A stretch of 64,000 nt of DNA from Alphaproteobacteria bacterium (lineage in GTDB: Bacteria > Pseudomonadota > Alphaproteobacteria > Caulobacterales > Aquidulcibacteraceae): assembly GCA_018969015.1 (NCBI GenBank), contig JAGWZE010000011.1:1-64000 (forward strand), given 5' to 3'. Position 1 is the stretch's first letter; each line of letters begins with the position of its first letter. The notes under the pieces were generated by a model, which ran no database searches, was not told where the DNA came from, and worked only from the letters and a program-made list of their open reading frames with translations. The translations under genes and the position numbers were made by a program. Positions 45,545 to 53,855 of this stretch are shown here, one piece after another.

Positions 45545-46578
45545 AAAGCCTGTTCCGTTTTCTCGCCCGTCGCGCGCTCGCGCGCTCCGATGCGGCGCTG
45601 GTGAAGGCTTCGGGCGGCGTAGCGCGCACGGTTGCGGGCCGCACGCTCGACGCCCGCTTCCAGTTCATCGAGGCCCAGGCCCGCAAGCGCCCCGAGCCGG
45701 CGCAGATGACGCCCGCCATCGGTCGGCAGGGCACGGACGATCTCGTTTTCATGTTCGGCGGCAAGCCCGAGCCCGGCGTCACCTGGTCTGCGGTGACGAT
45801 CCCCGCGCCGGGGCGTGCGATCCCCGCGCGCGTCTATCTGCCCGCGGCCCGCGATCCCGCACAGCCGGCGCTGACCTACTTCCACTTCGGCGGCGGCGTC
45901 GTCGGCTCGATCGAGACCTGTCACGCCTTCTGCACGATGCTCGCCGTGGCGATGAAGGCGCCGGTGGTTTCGGTGGAGTATCGCCTCGCGCCCGAGCACC
46001 GCTGGCCCGCAGGCCTCGACGACGCGCTCGAGGCGTATCTGTGGACCTGCGCGAACGCCGCCGCGTATGGCGCGCCCGCCGGACGCGCGGCGGTGGGCGG
46101 CGATTCCATGGGCGGCAATTTCAGCGCGATCATCTGCCAGGACGCGATCCGCCGCGGAGCGCCGCAGCCCGTCGCGCAGCTGCTGGTCTATCCGGCCACG
46201 ATGCTGGCGGACGATCAGCCCTCCATGACCTTGTTCGCCGATGCGTTCCCGCTGACGCGCGCGACGATGGACTGGTTCATGAGCCAGTATCTGCCGCCGG
46301 GCGTCGACGTACGGGATCCGCGCCTGTCGCCGGCTTGCGCGCCTGATCTTTCCGGACTGGCCCCGGCGCTGGTCGTCACCGCCGGCTTCGATCCGCTGAA
46401 CGACCAGGGCCGCGCCTACGCCGAGGCGCTCCGCGCGGCCGGCGCCACGGTCAAGTTTCGCTGCGAAGACAGCCTCGCGCACGGGTTCACGGCGTTCACC
46501 GGAGCCATTCCCGCCGCCGACGCCGCCTGTCGCGCCATAGCCGCGGACTTCGCGGCGCTCGTGAAGGACCATCGCTGA
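45541..46578 (+). CDS. HSL-family alpha/beta hydrolase with altered oxyanion motif
   Basis: A 345-aa esterase of the hormone-sensitive-lipase family. The nucleophile is in GGDSMGGNFSA, the acid in TAGFDPLNDQG and the histidine in AHGFTAFTG. The oxyanion motif normally HGGGF reads HFGGG here (TYFHFGGGVVGS), an unusual exchange of Gly and Phe. It begins on GTG 45541 inside the tetR stop and its own stop overlaps the next ATG by one base. The N-terminal 40 residues are Arg-rich and helical. Confidence 0.87.
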   Translation: MKSLFRFLARRALARSDAALVKASGGVARTVAGRTLDARFQFIEAQARKRPEPAQMTPAIGRQGTDDLVFMFGGKPEPGVTWSAVTIPAPGRAIPARVYLPAARDPAQPALTYFHFGGGVVGSIETCHAFCTMLAVAMKAPVVSVEYRLAPEHRWPAGLDDALEAYLWTCANAAAYGAPAGRAAVGGDSMGGNFSAIICQDAIRRGAPQPVAQLLVYPATMLADDQPSMTLFADAFPLTRATMDWFMSQYLPPGVDVRDPRLSPACAPDLSGLAPALVVTAGFDPLNDQGRAYAEALRAAGATVKFRCEDSLAHGFTAFTGAIPAADAACRAIAADFAALVKDHR

Positions 46579-47549
46579 TGCGCGCGTTCGTCTGTTCCAG
46601 GATCACGGACGATCTGTCCGGAACCGGCATTCTCGACATCGCCACGCCCGCGCCAGGGCCGGGGCAGGCGCTCGTGCGCGTCGCAGCGGCGGGCGTCAAT
46701 TTTCCCGACGTGCTGATGTGCCAGGGCAAGTACCAGTTCAAGCCGGAGCCGCCGTTCACGCCGGGCATGGAGATGGCGGGCGAGGTGGTCGCGCTTGGCG
46801 AAGGCGTCTCGGGAATCGCCGTCGGCGACGCCGTCGTCGGCGGGGCCGGGCTCGGCGGCTTCGCGGAGCTCTGCGTTGCGCCGGCTGCGGCGTTGCGGAA
46901 GGTCCCCAAGGGTGTCGATCTGCAGGTCGCGGCCTCGTTCCAGGCCGCCTATCTCACGGCTTATGTCGCGCTCGTGCGCCGGGGGCGCATCGAGCCGGGC
47001 GAAGCGCTGCTCGTGCACGGCGCCGCGGGCGGCGTGGGGCTGGCCTGCGTGGATCTCGGTCTCGCGCTGGGCGCGCGGGTGATCGCCACGGCCTCGACGC
47101 CGGAGAAGCGCGCCGTGCTCGAAGCGCGCGGCGTCGTCGCGGCGCTGGCGCCAGCCGGCTTCCGCGACGCCGTGAAGGACCTCACCGGCGGTCGCGGCGC
47201 CGACGTTGTCTATGATCCCGTCGGCGGCGACGTGTTCGATGAAAGCGTGCGCTGCATCGCGTTCGACGGCCGCCTGCTCGTGATCGGCTTCACCAGCGGC
47301 CGCATCCCGACGGTGTCGGTCAACATGCCGCTGATCAAGGGCTTTTCCGTCGTCGGCGTGCGCGCCGGGGAGTATGGCCGCCAGTTCCCGCAGCGGGGGC
47401 GCGAAAATCTCGATGCGGTCTGGACGATGCTCGCCGAAGGCCGCCTCAAGCCGCACGTCCACGCCGCCGTGCCGCTTGCGGACACGCGCGCGGCGCTCGA
47501 CATGCTGCAGACGCGAGCCGTAATCGGAAAGGTCGTGGTGACGCCCTAG
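46578..47549 (+). CDS. Zinc-independent quinone oxidoreductase (MDR family)
   Basis: A 323-aa medium-chain reductase of the quinone oxidoreductase/zeta-crystallin type. It has the GroES-like N-terminal domain (GVNFPDVLMCQGKYQFKPEPPFTPGMEMAGEV) and the NADPH motif HGAAGGVGLACVDLGLALGARVIATAS; the zinc-binding cysteines of alcohol dehydrogenases are absent. It likely reduces quinones or enoyl compounds. It is translationally coupled to the esterase and shares CTAG stops with the convergent response-regulator gene. Confidence 0.9.
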   Translation: MRAFVCSRITDDLSGTGILDIATPAPGPGQALVRVAAAGVNFPDVLMCQGKYQFKPEPPFTPGMEMAGEVVALGEGVSGIAVGDAVVGGAGLGGFAELCVAPAAALRKVPKGVDLQVAASFQAAYLTAYVALVRRGRIEPGEALLVHGAAGGVGLACVDLGLALGARVIATASTPEKRAVLEARGVVAALAPAGFRDAVKDLTGGRGADVVYDPVGGDVFDESVRCIAFDGRLLVIGFTSGRIPTVSVNMPLIKGFSVVGVRAGEYGRQFPQRGRENLDAVWTMLAEGRLKPHVHAAVPLADTRAALDMLQTRAVIGKVVVTP

Positions 47550-48445
47550 CGAGCCATCGCGCGCGTGCGCTGTGCCGGCGAGAGCCGCTTGGCGACCACC
47601 TTCTGCAGACCCGTCGCCACCTGATCGCGCAGCGCCGTCTCGGCGTTGGGCAGGCCCACGAGCTGGCCGAGCGCGGCGATGTGCATCTCCACGACGGTGG
47701 GGTCGACCCGTGAATCCGATCCGAGCACGGACAAATAATGATGCAGCGACTCAGCCGCGACGCCCGCCGGCTCGTCGCCGATCTCGAGCGCCACGTCGCG
47801 CAGCGCCGTGCAGGCGCTCAGGACGAAGCGCACCCGCCAGCGTTCGCCGGCCATGTAGGTCTTGGCTTCGAAGGCGAGGCGCGAGACATGCGAACTCAAC
47901 CGCACCTTCATCATCTGTTCGATGGGATCGGCGTTCGGATCCAGTTTCGGATCGGCGGCGCGCCGGAATGGGCCCATGAAGTAGGGATCGATCGACCGGC
48001 GGCGACACGGGCCCACATAACTGTCGGTGACGATGAAGGGCCGGGGCCGATAGAGCACCTGCTCGATCCGCGACACGATCGCCCGCGCCGACATCGGCTT
48101 GACGGCGTACTCGGTCACGCCGATGCGGCGTGCGGCTTCGACGTCGGAAATCGAGGCGCGGCTGGTGGTCACCACGATCGGGATGGCGCGGTCGAACGGG
48201 GTGGCGCCGCCGCGGATGGAGCGGGTGATTTCGAGCCCGTCCAGCCCCTTGTCTTCCCATTCCACGAGGAGCGCGTGCGGGTCGATCTCGCGGTAGCGGC
48301 CGACCGCATCTTCCAGGTTCGACGCGTCGGCAAGGCGGCCGACTCCGGCCGCGCGCAGGAAGCCGAGCGTGATCCCCCGCGTGAAAGCGTTGGAATCCAG
48401 CACAAGCACCGAGGCTTGCGAGACATCCATCGCGTCCGATCCCAT
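47546..48445 (-). CDS. Receiver-domain protein with Glu at the phosphoacceptor site
   Basis: A 299-aa protein. Residues 12-130 are a CheY-like receiver: 'VLVLDSNAFTRGITLGFLRAAG', 'ALLVEWEDKGLDGLEITRSIR', 'IVVTTSRAS', 'EYAVKPMSARAIVSRIEQVLYR'. The phosphoacceptor aspartate is replaced by E62, and one residue of the acidic pair is Ser (D17-S18); the conserved Thr and Lys remain. The C-terminal 165 residues are helical and unrecognised. Glu may mimic the phosphorylated state. Start 48445 has AAGGCGG upstream; ATG 48430 is an alternative. Not paired with a kinase. Confidence 0.8.
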   Translation of the reverse strand: MGSDAMDVSQASVLVLDSNAFTRGITLGFLRAAGVGRLADASNLEDAVGRYREIDPHALLVEWEDKGLDGLEITRSIRGGATPFDRAIPIVVTTSRASISDVEAARRIGVTEYAVKPMSARAIVSRIEQVLYRPRPFIVTDSYVGPCRRRSIDPYFMGPFRRAADPKLDPNADPIEQMMKVRLSSHVSRLAFEAKTYMAGERWRVRFVLSACTALRDVALEIGDEPAGVAAESLHHYLSVLGSDSRVDPTVVEMHIAALGQLVGLPNAETALRDQVATGLQKVVAKRLSPAQRTRAMAR

Positions 48446-48589
48446 CCCATCCGCCTTCTGGCTGGTTGTATCGGATGACCCTGGCTGAAAAGGTTTAGAA
48501 AACCATGAAGCTGCCGTTGGGGCTGCCTTGACCGGGCCGGGAGGCGGCCGCAGAGTGGGGAAAAACCACACAACCTTTGGGAGGATTAC

Positions 48590-49804
48590 ATGAGCCGGAG
48601 CAAGCTGCGCTTCGGCGCGTTCATCGCGCCGTTCCATCCGCTGGACGAGAACCCCACGCTCGCGCTCGAACGCGACCTCGACCTCGTCGTCCACATGGAC
48701 AAGCTCGGCTACGACGAGGCCTGGATCGGCGAGCACCACTCCGCCGGCTACGAACTGATCGCAAGCCCCGAGCTCTTCATCGCCACCGTCGCGGAGCGCA
48801 CGCGCTCCATCCGCCTCGGCACCGGCGTCTCCTCGCTGCCCTATCACCATCCGCTGATGCTGGCCGATCGCATCAACCAGCTCGACCACATCACCCGCGG
48901 CCGTGTGATGTTCGGCGTCGGCCCCGGCGCGCTGCCGAGCGATGCGTTCATGATGGGCATCGAGGTCGCCAAGCAGCGCGACATGATGGACGAGGCGCTG
49001 GACGTGCTCGTGCGCCTGCTGCGCGGCGAGACGGTGTCCCACAAGGCCGACTGGTTCACGCTGGACAACGCGCGCCTGCAGCTCACGCCGTACACGCGTC
49101 CGCACGTCGAGATCGCGGTGGCGAGCCAGGTGTCGCCCACGGGCGCGCGCGCCGCCGGCAAGCACGGGCTCGGTCTGCTCTCCATCGGCGCCACGAGCGC
49201 CGGCGGCTTCAACGCGCTCGCGTCCAACTGGGCGATCGCGGAGGAGATGGCCAAGTCGAACGGCGCGAGCGTCGACCGCAGCGCGTGGCGTCTCGTCGGG
49301 CCGGTGCACATCGCCGAAACGCGCGAGAAGGCGCGCGAGAACGTGCGCTTCGGGCTCGAGAAGTGGCTCTTCTACTTCCGCGAAGTCGCCGCGCTGCCGC
49401 TCGCCACGGAAGAGGGCGGCGATCCCGTCGATCGCCTGATCGAAAGCGGCATGGCCGTGATCGGCACGCCGGACGACGCCATCGCCCAGATCGAACGGCT
49501 GGAGAAGCAATCGGGCGGCTTCGGCGCGTTCCTACAGCTCGCGCACAACTGGGCCGATTGGCAGGCCACGCAGCGCTCCTACGAACTGATGGCGCGCTAC
49601 GTGTTCCCGAAGTTCCAGGGCTCGAACGACAACCGCGTCGCCTCGCTCGACTGGGCGCGGACGAACCGCGAGACGTTCATCGGTCAGGCGATGGTGGCGG
49701 TGGGCACGCGCGTCGCCCAGCACATCCAGGAAAAGGGCGCCGACAAGATCGCGCCGGAAATCCTCGCCGCGATGGGCATGGCCCCGAAAAGCGCCGCGGA
49801 GTGA
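48590..49804 (+). CDS. LLM class flavin-dependent monooxygenase
   Basis: A 404-aa bacterial luciferase-like monooxygenase: 'LRFGAFIAPFHPLDENPTLALERDLDLVVHMDKLGYDEAWIGEHHSAGYE', 'TRSIRLGTGVSSLPYHHPLMLADRINQLDHITRGRVMFGVGPGALPSDAFMMG'. The TIM barrel uses reduced FMN to oxidise an unknown substrate. GGGAGG lies six bases before the ATG. Divergent from the receiver protein. A palindromic repeat begins at its very stop codon. Confidence 0.9.
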   Translation: MSRSKLRFGAFIAPFHPLDENPTLALERDLDLVVHMDKLGYDEAWIGEHHSAGYELIASPELFIATVAERTRSIRLGTGVSSLPYHHPLMLADRINQLDHITRGRVMFGVGPGALPSDAFMMGIEVAKQRDMMDEALDVLVRLLRGETVSHKADWFTLDNARLQLTPYTRPHVEIAVASQVSPTGARAAGKHGLGLLSIGATSAGGFNALASNWAIAEEMAKSNGASVDRSAWRLVGPVHIAETREKARENVRFGLEKWLFYFREVAALPLATEEGGDPVDRLIESGMAVIGTPDDAIAQIERLEKQSGGFGAFLQLAHNWADWQATQRSYELMARYVFPKFQGSNDNRVASLDWARTNRETFIGQAMVAVGTRVAQHIQEKGADKIAPEILAAMGMAPKSAAE

Positions 49805-49993
49805 CGGCGCCGCAGGCGCCGTCATCCTGGCCGGCGCCAGCCGGCCGGGATCCAGGGCCGAAATCCAGTCCCGCTGGAGTAGGTCGTTGCCATCGCAGTC
49901 ATCCCCGACCGCGCACAGCGCGGTCGGGGATCCAGGATCGACGCGGCTAATGCCGGATCCTCGGCGCGCCTGCAGCGCGCCGAGGATGACGGA
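49804..49993. repeat. Cluster of palindromic extragenic repeats (family A)
   Basis: Several consecutive dyads: GACGGCGCC-GCA-GGCGCCGTC from the LLM stop onward; CTGGCCGGC..GCCGGCCGG; CCCCGACCGCGC-ACA-GCGCGGTCGGGG (49903-49929); ATCCTCGGCGCGC-CTGCA-GCGCGCCGAGGAT (49957-49987). GGGATCCAGG follows some of them. The same GACGGCGCC dyad begins right at the gcvPB stop (60428). No coding capacity in this 242-base gap. Confidence 0.75.
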
Positions 49994-50046
49994 GGCGTTG
50001 GTGGGCGCCTCGCGTCGTCAGCGCGGGCGCGCGCGCCGTTGCGACC

Positions 50047-51126
50047 TCACCGCCAAGGCTCCACGACGATCTTCACGTCGGCGTCCGGCCGCGCGAGGCG
50101 GGCGAACGCGGCGGGCGTTTCGGCCAACCCCACGCGGGAGGTGACGATCGCCATCGCATCGATGCGGCCTTCGGCGATGTCGTGCAGGGTGCGCGCGAAC
50201 TCCTCGGGCGAGTAGCCGAACACGAAGGTGAGCTCGAGCTCCTTGTTGATGGCGAGGGAGGGCTCGATGCGGTCGGCCTCCATGCAGACGCCCGCGACCA
50301 CGATCTGCGCGCCGGGCGGGGCGCCTTCGATCAGGCTCTGCAGCACGTTGGGCGCGCCCACGCACTCGAACACGATCGGACGGGCTACCGCGCGGCCCAT
50401 CATGCGCGCAAGCTGCGCCTCCATGAGAGTCGCCGGCACGCCATAGGCGCCCCAATGCGTATGCGGACTTTCCGTGGCCGGATCGACGATCACGTCGGCG
50501 CCGAGCACCTCCGCCGCGCGCCGCCGCGTGGGCGAGAAATCCGCCGCGATGACGGGGCCATGCCCGCGGGCCTTGAGCGCGGCGATCACCGCGAGCCCCA
50601 CGGGACCGCAACCCACGACGAGGCACGCCGAGCCGGGCTCCAGATGCGCTTTCGCCACCGCATGCGCGCCGACCGCGAAGGGTTCGGTCATCGCCGCCGC
50701 CTCGCTCGAGAGGCCGTTCGGCACCTCGAGCAGCATCGCCTCGGTGAGGATCATCCGCTCCGAATAGCCGCCGGGATAAAGGTTCGAGTAGCCGATCAGC
50801 TCCATGCCGCCGGCCGGATTGATCGCCGCCGGCACGGTGACCACGCGCGTCCCCGCCTTCAGCGTCTTTTGCGTGCCAGGCCCGTGCTCGAGAATCTCGG
50901 CGCTGAACTCGTGGCCGAACACCACGTCCTTGGCGGGATCGAGCCCCATGCCGCCGCCGGCGCGCTTGCCGAGCTCGACCATGCGATCCAGATGGTGCAC
51001 GGCGTGCAGGTCCGAGCCGCAGATGCCGCAGGCGAGCGTCTTCACCCGCACCTGGCCCGTCGAAAGCGGCTGTTCCTCGATCTCCTCGCACACGATCGTC
51101 GGTCCGCGGCGGATGGCGGCGCGCAT
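50047..51126 (-). CDS. Zinc-type medium-chain alcohol dehydrogenase lacking the structural zinc site
   Basis: A 359-aa MDR enzyme. The catalytic zinc ligands are present (Cys in LACGICGSDLH; GHEFSAE), and the NAD(P) motif is VVGCGPVGLAVIAALKARG. The four-cysteine structural zinc loop of classical alcohol dehydrogenases is missing. It resembles threonine or polyol dehydrogenase relatives; the substrate is not evident. Start 51126 has GGGAGGAC eight bases upstream. Divergent from the response regulator gene. Confidence 0.88.
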   Translation of the reverse strand: MRAAIRRGPTIVCEEIEEQPLSTGQVRVKTLACGICGSDLHAVHHLDRMVELGKRAGGGMGLDPAKDVVFGHEFSAEILEHGPGTQKTLKAGTRVVTVPAAINPAGGMELIGYSNLYPGGYSERMILTEAMLLEVPNGLSSEAAAMTEPFAVGAHAVAKAHLEPGSACLVVGCGPVGLAVIAALKARGHGPVIAADFSPTRRRAAEVLGADVIVDPATESPHTHWGAYGVPATLMEAQLARMMGRAVARPIVFECVGAPNVLQSLIEGAPPGAQIVVAGVCMEADRIEPSLAINKELELTFVFGYSPEEFARTLHDIAEGRIDAMAIVTSRVGLAETPAAFARLARPDADVKIVVEPWR

Positions 51127-51288
51127 GGTGTCCTCCCGGTGTTCGCCGGGCTCTGGCGGCCCGTGACGGGAGCGTATCCCCCGTGCGCCGGATCGTCGAG
51201 GCGGCCGCCACGGCAGGGCGGGCCGCACCTGTCAAATTGTTGAGGCGGCGGACTGGCCGGCGTCAGGGGCGCATGGCACATCTTGGCC

Positions 51289-51972
51289 ATGTCACGGCGT
51301 ATTCTCATCATCGAGGACGACCCGGCGACGCTCGAGTACGTCGCCAAAGGGTTCGAGCAGGAAGGCTGGACCGCCGAACGCGCCGCGGATGGGCGCGACG
51401 GCCTGTTCCTGGCGACGTCCGGCGCCTTCGATCTCGTCATCCTCGATCGGAACCTGCCCGGCATGGACGGTCTGTCCGTGCTCAAGGCGTTGCGCGCGGC
51501 TGGAGGCGAGCAGCCCGTGATCATCCTGTCGGCCGTCGCCCACGTGGACGAGCGCGTGCGCGGCCTGCGCGCGGGCGGCGACGACTACATCGTCAAGCCG
51601 TTCGCCTTTTCCGAGCTTTCGGCCCGCGCCGACGCGCTCCTGCGTCGCAAAAGTCCCGCCGCCGCGCAGACGACGCTGTCCTGCGGCGCGCTCTCGATGG
51701 ACCTCGTCACCCGTCGCGTCACGCGCGCGGGCCGTGCGCTGGATCTGCTCCCGCGCGAATTCAAGCTTCTGGAGTATCTGCTCCGCCACAAGGACCAGAT
51801 CGTCACCCGCACGATGCTCCTCGAAGGGGTGTGGGACTACCGGTTCGATCCGCACACGAACATCATCGACACCCATGTCAGCCGTCTGCGCAAGAAGCTC
51901 GAAGAGGGCTTCGACCAGCCCTTGCTGCACACGGTCCGCGGCGTCGGCTATCGCCTCTCGGAGACGCCCTGA
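51289..51972 (+). CDS. OmpR-family response regulator
   Basis: A 227-aa two-domain regulator. Receiver: acidic pair in RILIIEDDPAT, phosphoacceptor D53 (LVILDRNLPGMDG), Thr/Ser in IILSAV and Lys in DDYIVKPF. Winged helix: 'LDLLPREFKLLEYLLRHKDQIVTRTMLLEGVWDYRFDPHTNIIDTHVSRLRKKLEEGFD'. The start is probably ATG 51289; TTG 51283 is in frame. The kinase gene follows after 39 bases, so they form a two-component pair. The QseB/IrlR-type layout does not reveal the signal. Confidence 0.93.
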   Translation: MSRRILIIEDDPATLEYVAKGFEQEGWTAERAADGRDGLFLATSGAFDLVILDRNLPGMDGLSVLKALRAAGGEQPVIILSAVAHVDERVRGLRAGGDDYIVKPFAFSELSARADALLRRKSPAAAQTTLSCGALSMDLVTRRVTRAGRALDLLPREFKLLEYLLRHKDQIVTRTMLLEGVWDYRFDPHTNIIDTHVSRLRKKLEEGFDQPLLHTVRGVGYRLSETP

Positions 51973-52011
51973 GGTGCGCCGCCGTAAGCCGCGCTGCGCG
52001 AGGCGCTCGCC

Positions 52012-53388
52012 ATGATCGCGACGCTGGCGGCGCGCGTGCGCGCCAATCCCGTGGCGCCGTTCGCGATCGTCGCCGTGATGGTCATCGCGCTCGTGTGCGC
52101 CGCCGCGTTCACGCTCGTCGATCGCCGGTTCGAGCGCATCCTTGACGCCCGCGACGCGCGCGCGGCCGAGCTGGAGCTGCGCGTCCTGCGCGACATCGAC
52201 CGCGCCGAGGGGCGCGCCGGGCTCGAACGTGCGCTCGCTCGCCGCGTCGACGCCTTCGGCTCCGACGTGGAGGTCTATGCGCTCGCCGATCCGCAGGGGC
52301 AGGTGCTTGCCGGCTCCATCGATTATCCGATCGGCTTCGTGCCCGACGGCGCGTGGCGCCCGTACTACGACGTCGACGATCCGGACGAGCCCGTCGGCTA
52401 CGCCCGCGCCACCCGCCTGCGGGATGGCGCGCTGCTTCTCGCCGGCGTCGATTTCAGCGATCGTGCGAGCGCCCGCGCCGCGCTCACGCAGGCGTTCATG
52501 CTGGCGCTCGCCGCGGTGCTCGCGGCCGCCTTCGCCGTCGGCGCCCTCCTCAATCGCCTGATCCTCGCGCGCATCGATCAGGTGGTGGCGACGACGCAGC
52601 GCATCATGAAGGGCGACCTCGACGAGCGCGTGCCGACGACCGCCTCCGGCGGGGCGTTCGATCATCTCGCCGGCGCGCTGAACGCCATGCTCGATCGCAT
52701 CGCCGCGCTCATCACCCAAATGCGCGCCGTCACCGACGCCATCGCGCACGATCTGCGCCTGCCGCTTCAGCGCGTGCGCAGCGGATTGGAGCGCGCCGCG
52801 ACGCAGGACGACGCCGAAACCATGCGCACCGCGATCGGCGCGGCGATGGGCGAGGCCGACGAGGCGCTGGCGACGTTCGATCTGCTTCTGGGAATCGCTC
52901 GCGCGCAATCGGGCGTGGGGCGCGACAGTTTCGCGCCGGTCGCGCTGGCGACGCTGATCGAGGACGTCGCCGAGGTGTTCGGTCCGTATGCGGAGGAGGC
53001 CGGCGTCACGCTTGTCGCGCAGCCGGTGGACATCACGGCGGAGGGCAACTCGGTCCTCCTGCGCCAGGCGCTCGGCAATCTCGTGCACAACGCCGTCAAA
53101 TATGTCGGGGCGGGCGGCCACGTCACGCTGTCGGCGCGCGCGGGCGAAGACGGCATCGACCTCGTCGTCCAGGATGACGGCCCGGGCATTCCGGCGGAGT
53201 TCCGCGACGCCGTCGTGCAACCGTTTGGGCGTTTGGAGCGCGACGCCAAGGCGGACGGGAAGGGGCTGGGCCTCGCCTTCGTGCAGGCCTGCGCCAAGCT
53301 GCATGGCGGCGCCCTGATCCTCGCGCCCGCCGAGCCGGGCCTGCGCGCGATCCTGCGGCTGCCACGAAGAGCGCGCCCGCCGGAGTGA
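52012..53388 (+). CDS. Membrane sensor histidine kinase
   Basis: A 458-aa kinase. Two membrane helices (about 17-36 and 162-184) flank a periplasmic sensor of 125 residues; then a HAMP domain (NRLILARIDQVVATTQRIMKGDLDERVP), the phosphoacceptor H246 (AIAHDLRLPLQRVRSGLE), N-box (LGNLVHNAVKY), G1 (VQDDGPGIP) and G2 (DGKGLGLAFVQACAKLHGG). It phosphorylates the adjacent OmpR-type regulator. A strong terminator overlaps its 3' end. Confidence 0.93.
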   Translation: MIATLAARVRANPVAPFAIVAVMVIALVCAAAFTLVDRRFERILDARDARAAELELRVLRDIDRAEGRAGLERALARRVDAFGSDVEVYALADPQGQVLAGSIDYPIGFVPDGAWRPYYDVDDPDEPVGYARATRLRDGALLLAGVDFSDRASARAALTQAFMLALAAVLAAAFAVGALLNRLILARIDQVVATTQRIMKGDLDERVPTTASGGAFDHLAGALNAMLDRIAALITQMRAVTDAIAHDLRLPLQRVRSGLERAATQDDAETMRTAIGAAMGEADEALATFDLLLGIARAQSGVGRDSFAPVALATLIEDVAEVFGPYAEEAGVTLVAQPVDITAEGNSVLLRQALGNLVHNAVKYVGAGGHVTLSARAGEDGIDLVVQDDGPGIPAEFRDAVVQPFGRLERDAKADGKGLGLAFVQACAKLHGGALILAPAEPGLRAILRLPRRARPPE

Positions 53389-53406
53389 ACCGACGGGCGC
53401 TTTTTT
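53373..53406 (+). terminator. Rho-independent terminator after the histidine kinase
   Basis: GCGCCCG (53373-53379) pairs with CGGGCGC (53394-53400), extended by inner pairs, followed by six T (53401-53406). The left arm lies inside the last codons of the kinase gene. Confidence 0.85.
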
Positions 53407-53475
53407 ACTCGGGGGGTGGGGCTGTGGCTGGAGCGGAGCGGGGCCCGTCAGGCGTCGCCGACGGGCCCTGACCGG

Positions 53476-53715
53476 TCAGGACTTCTTGGGTTCCGGCGCC
53501 TTGGTCCCTTCGGTCTTCGCCGGGGCGGCCTTGGCGTGCTTTTCGCCCGTGTGGCGCTTCTTCGACTTCATCACGTGGGTCTTGCCCGCGTCGGCCGGCT
53601 TGGCCTGCTCGGTCGCGGCCGGGGTGGAGGGCGCGGCGGCCGGCGGCGCAGCGAAGGCGGCCGGGGCGGCGGCGAGCGTCACGGCGGCGAGGACGGCGGC
53701 GAGAGTGCGGCTCAT
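53476..53715 (-). CDS. Small secreted Ala/Lys/Pro-rich protein
   Basis: A 79-aa protein: signal peptide (TLAAVLAAVTLAAAPAAFAAP) and a 55-residue low-complexity mature part rich in Lys, Ala and Pro with 'KKRHTGEKHAKAAP'. Similar small periplasmic proteins are common in alphaproteobacteria and have no known role. GGAGATC precedes the ATG. A hairpin GGGCCCGTC / GACGGGCCC (53441-53468) just after its stop lacks a T run but may end the transcript. Confidence 0.7.
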   Translation of the reverse strand: MSRTLAAVLAAVTLAAAPAAFAAPPAAAPSTPAATEQAKPADAGKTHVMKSKKRHTGEKHAKAAPAKTEGTKAPEPKKS

Positions 53716-53855
53716 GGATGGATCTCCTTTGGCTGTCGGCGTCCCGCGCCGACCCCTGCACCATGCCCCCGGCGCCTGGACCCTTCGTGGCCCGATCCTT
53801 ACACCTGTGTGAGCCTCGGCGAGGCCGAGGGGGAGGCCAAAGGGGGAGGCTTGTC

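Noticed and set aside
49804-49993. CRISPR-like array of repeats
   Set aside because: The repeats are self-complementary palindromes of differing sequence with no regular spacers and no cas genes.
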